From assembly GCA_009700485.1 (NCBI GenBank), contig WLLZ01000096.1, forward strand, positions 1 through 6,390: 6,390 nt of DNA, in the 5' to 3' direction. Within the stretch, counting starts at the first letter, position 1; every line of letters begins with the position of its first letter. Of the stretch, positions 5,599 to 6,390 are shown one piece after another. The translations under genes and the position numbers were made by a program. Below the pieces are notes generated by a model. The model was given only the letters and a program-made list of their open reading frames with translations, ran no database searches and was not told the origin of the DNA. Origin of the DNA: Actinomycetota bacterium. Its GTDB lineage: Bacteria > Actinomycetota > Actinomycetes > S36-B12.

Positions 5599-6390
5599 CT
5601 AGGTCAGCCGCGCAAATCCGCCTTGCGCCGCACCATCGGGTAGCAGTTCGACCAGGGCAGCGTCATCAAGGTGCGCAAGCTCGCCCATGACAATGTCGAG
5701 GGCCTCGAAGTATTGGTCGAGCACCGCATCGGTATGGGCCACTGAGGCGTAGAAACTCATGCCACCCAAGAAACCTTGGTCGAGGAGTCGTTTGGTGACA
5801 TAAGTTTTGACGAGTAGTGGATCCAGGCCGGTGACGGTGTAGTTGGCCAGTGCCGGTAAGCCACCGACGGTTATGTCTAGGCCCGCGGCGGTCGCAGCTT
5901 CTTGCCAACGCTGCTGCACGTTCACCCCTATTTGATGCACGCGCGCAGGCGCGTCCTCTTGTTCCATTGCAGCAAGGGCGGCAAGGGCGGCGGTGGGGCC
6001 GATGCGCTCGGTCCAAAAGGTGCTGGAGATAAAAGTTGTTTGGGCAGCTTGCATAACTTCGGTGCGGCCGATGATCGCATTGATTGCGTAGCCGTTGCCG
6101 AGAGTCTTGCCGAAGGTTGCGATGTCGGGATCAACCCCGTAATGCAGGTGCATACCACCCATTGGTCGGCGAAAGCCCGAGGTGCACTCATCGAATACGA
6201 GCACCGCACCATGTTTTGTTGCAAGGGCGCGCACCCCTTCAAGGAAGCCCGGTGCCGGTGGGTCGTTGCGCTGCACCTCCATGTAGATGACGCCAACTTC
6301 ATCGTCGTCCATGATTGCGGTGAGCCCGGCAAGATCGTTAAAGCGGAATGGGATTGACGTGCCGCGCAATGCCCGCGGCACCCCGTTGGG
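5599..6390 (-). CDS. Class III PLP-dependent aminotransferase, GSA aminomutase-like (partial, N-terminus beyond right edge)
   Basis: This gene encodes the last 263 residues of a fold-type I, class III aminotransferase; full-length relatives have about 430-450 residues. Counting from the window edge, PNGVPRALRG (1-10) matches the loop before the cofactor domain. VFDECTSGFR (65-74) carries the Asp (D67) that binds the pyridine nitrogen of PLP. TFGKTLGNGYAINAIIGR (92-109) carries the Schiff-base Lys (K95, codon 6106-6108). SSTFWTERIGPTAALAAL follows. True HemL enzymes have GKxxGGGxPxGAxGG here. The GNGYAxxAIIGR form is the one I associate with GSA-like aminotransferases in polysaccharide and modified-sugar loci, so a role in making an aminated sugar or substituent fits better than tetrapyrrole synthesis. 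The reading frame is open through the right edge, so the internal GTG at 6381 is not the start. The gene lies upstream of the polymerase-like gene on the same strand, 194 bases away. Confidence 0.9.
   Translation of the reverse strand, partial: PNGVPRALRGTSIPFRFNDLAGLTAIMDDDEVGVIYMEVQRNDPPAPGFLEGVRALATKHGAVLVFDECTSGFRRPMGGMHLHYGVDPDIATFGKTLGNGYAINAIIGRTEVMQAAQTTFISSTFWTERIGPTAALAALAAMEQEDAPARVHQIGVNVQQRWQEAATAAGLDITVGGLPALANYTVTGLDPLLVKTYVTKRLLDQGFLGGMSFYASVAHTDAVLDQYFEALDIVMGELAHLDDAALVELLPDGAAQGGFARLT

Noticed and set aside
5970..5998. GGCAAGGGCGGC-type tandem repeat.
   Set aside because: It encodes the ordinary Ala-Leu-Ala-Ala helix of the aminotransferase, so the repeat follows from codon use.
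5902..6357. 151-codon plus-strand frame opposite the aminotransferase.
   Set aside because: It is antisense to conserved catalytic motifs (D67, K95 regions) and has Cys/His/Arg-rich low-information composition typical of a shadow frame.

Overview
The window is a stretch of a surface-polysaccharide (capsule, O-antigen-like or cell-wall glycan) biosynthesis locus. It carries six substantial genes: four whole ones and one cut off at each edge. I infer an actinobacterium of moderate G+C. Hand counts of single 60-base lines run from about 38% to 63% G+C. GTG starts are frequent, Shine-Dalgarno sequences are hard to find, and TANNNT-type -10 boxes lie only 6 to 8 bases before several start codons, as in the leaderless transcription common in Actinomycetota. 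There are no marker genes (rRNA, ribosomal proteins), so the taxonomy is soft.

Layout, left to right. Minus strand, 1-1494: two GT-A fold family 2 glycosyltransferases in an overlapping pair (GTGA overlap at 637-640). The downstream one resembles polyprenyl-phosphate glycosyltransferases (DPM1/GtrB-like) and runs off the left edge. Plus strand, 1514-4111: a polytopic membrane protein that looks like a GT-C type transferase of unassigned family, then a soluble GT-B fold glycosyltransferase of the CgeB-like type. The first plus gene and the first minus gene diverge from only 19 bases of spacer, which holds two overlapping -10-like boxes. Minus strand, 4085-5404: an O-antigen ligase/Wzy-polymerase-like membrane protein whose 3' end overlaps the GT-B gene tail to tail by 27 bases. 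A 194-base intergenic stretch (5405-5598) with paired short repeats follows. At the right edge, minus strand, is the C-terminal part of a class III (glutamate-1-semialdehyde aminomutase-like) PLP aminotransferase of the kind found in polysaccharide clusters.

How they may work together (inference): the aminotransferase would supply an amino-sugar or other aminated precursor. The cytoplasmic GT2 and GT-B enzymes would assemble the repeat unit on a polyprenyl carrier. The DPM1-like enzyme could make a polyprenyl-phosphate sugar used outside the membrane by a GT-C enzyme, possibly the membrane protein encoded at 1514-2839. The Wzy/WaaL-like protein would polymerise or ligate the exported glycan.

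I saw no tRNA, rRNA, CRISPR array, insertion sequence or convincing intrinsic terminator, and no clear sign of an entirely new system. The points most worth checking are the compact divergent promoter, the unassigned membrane protein, the region upstream of the polymerase gene, and the lower G+C of the GT-B gene.
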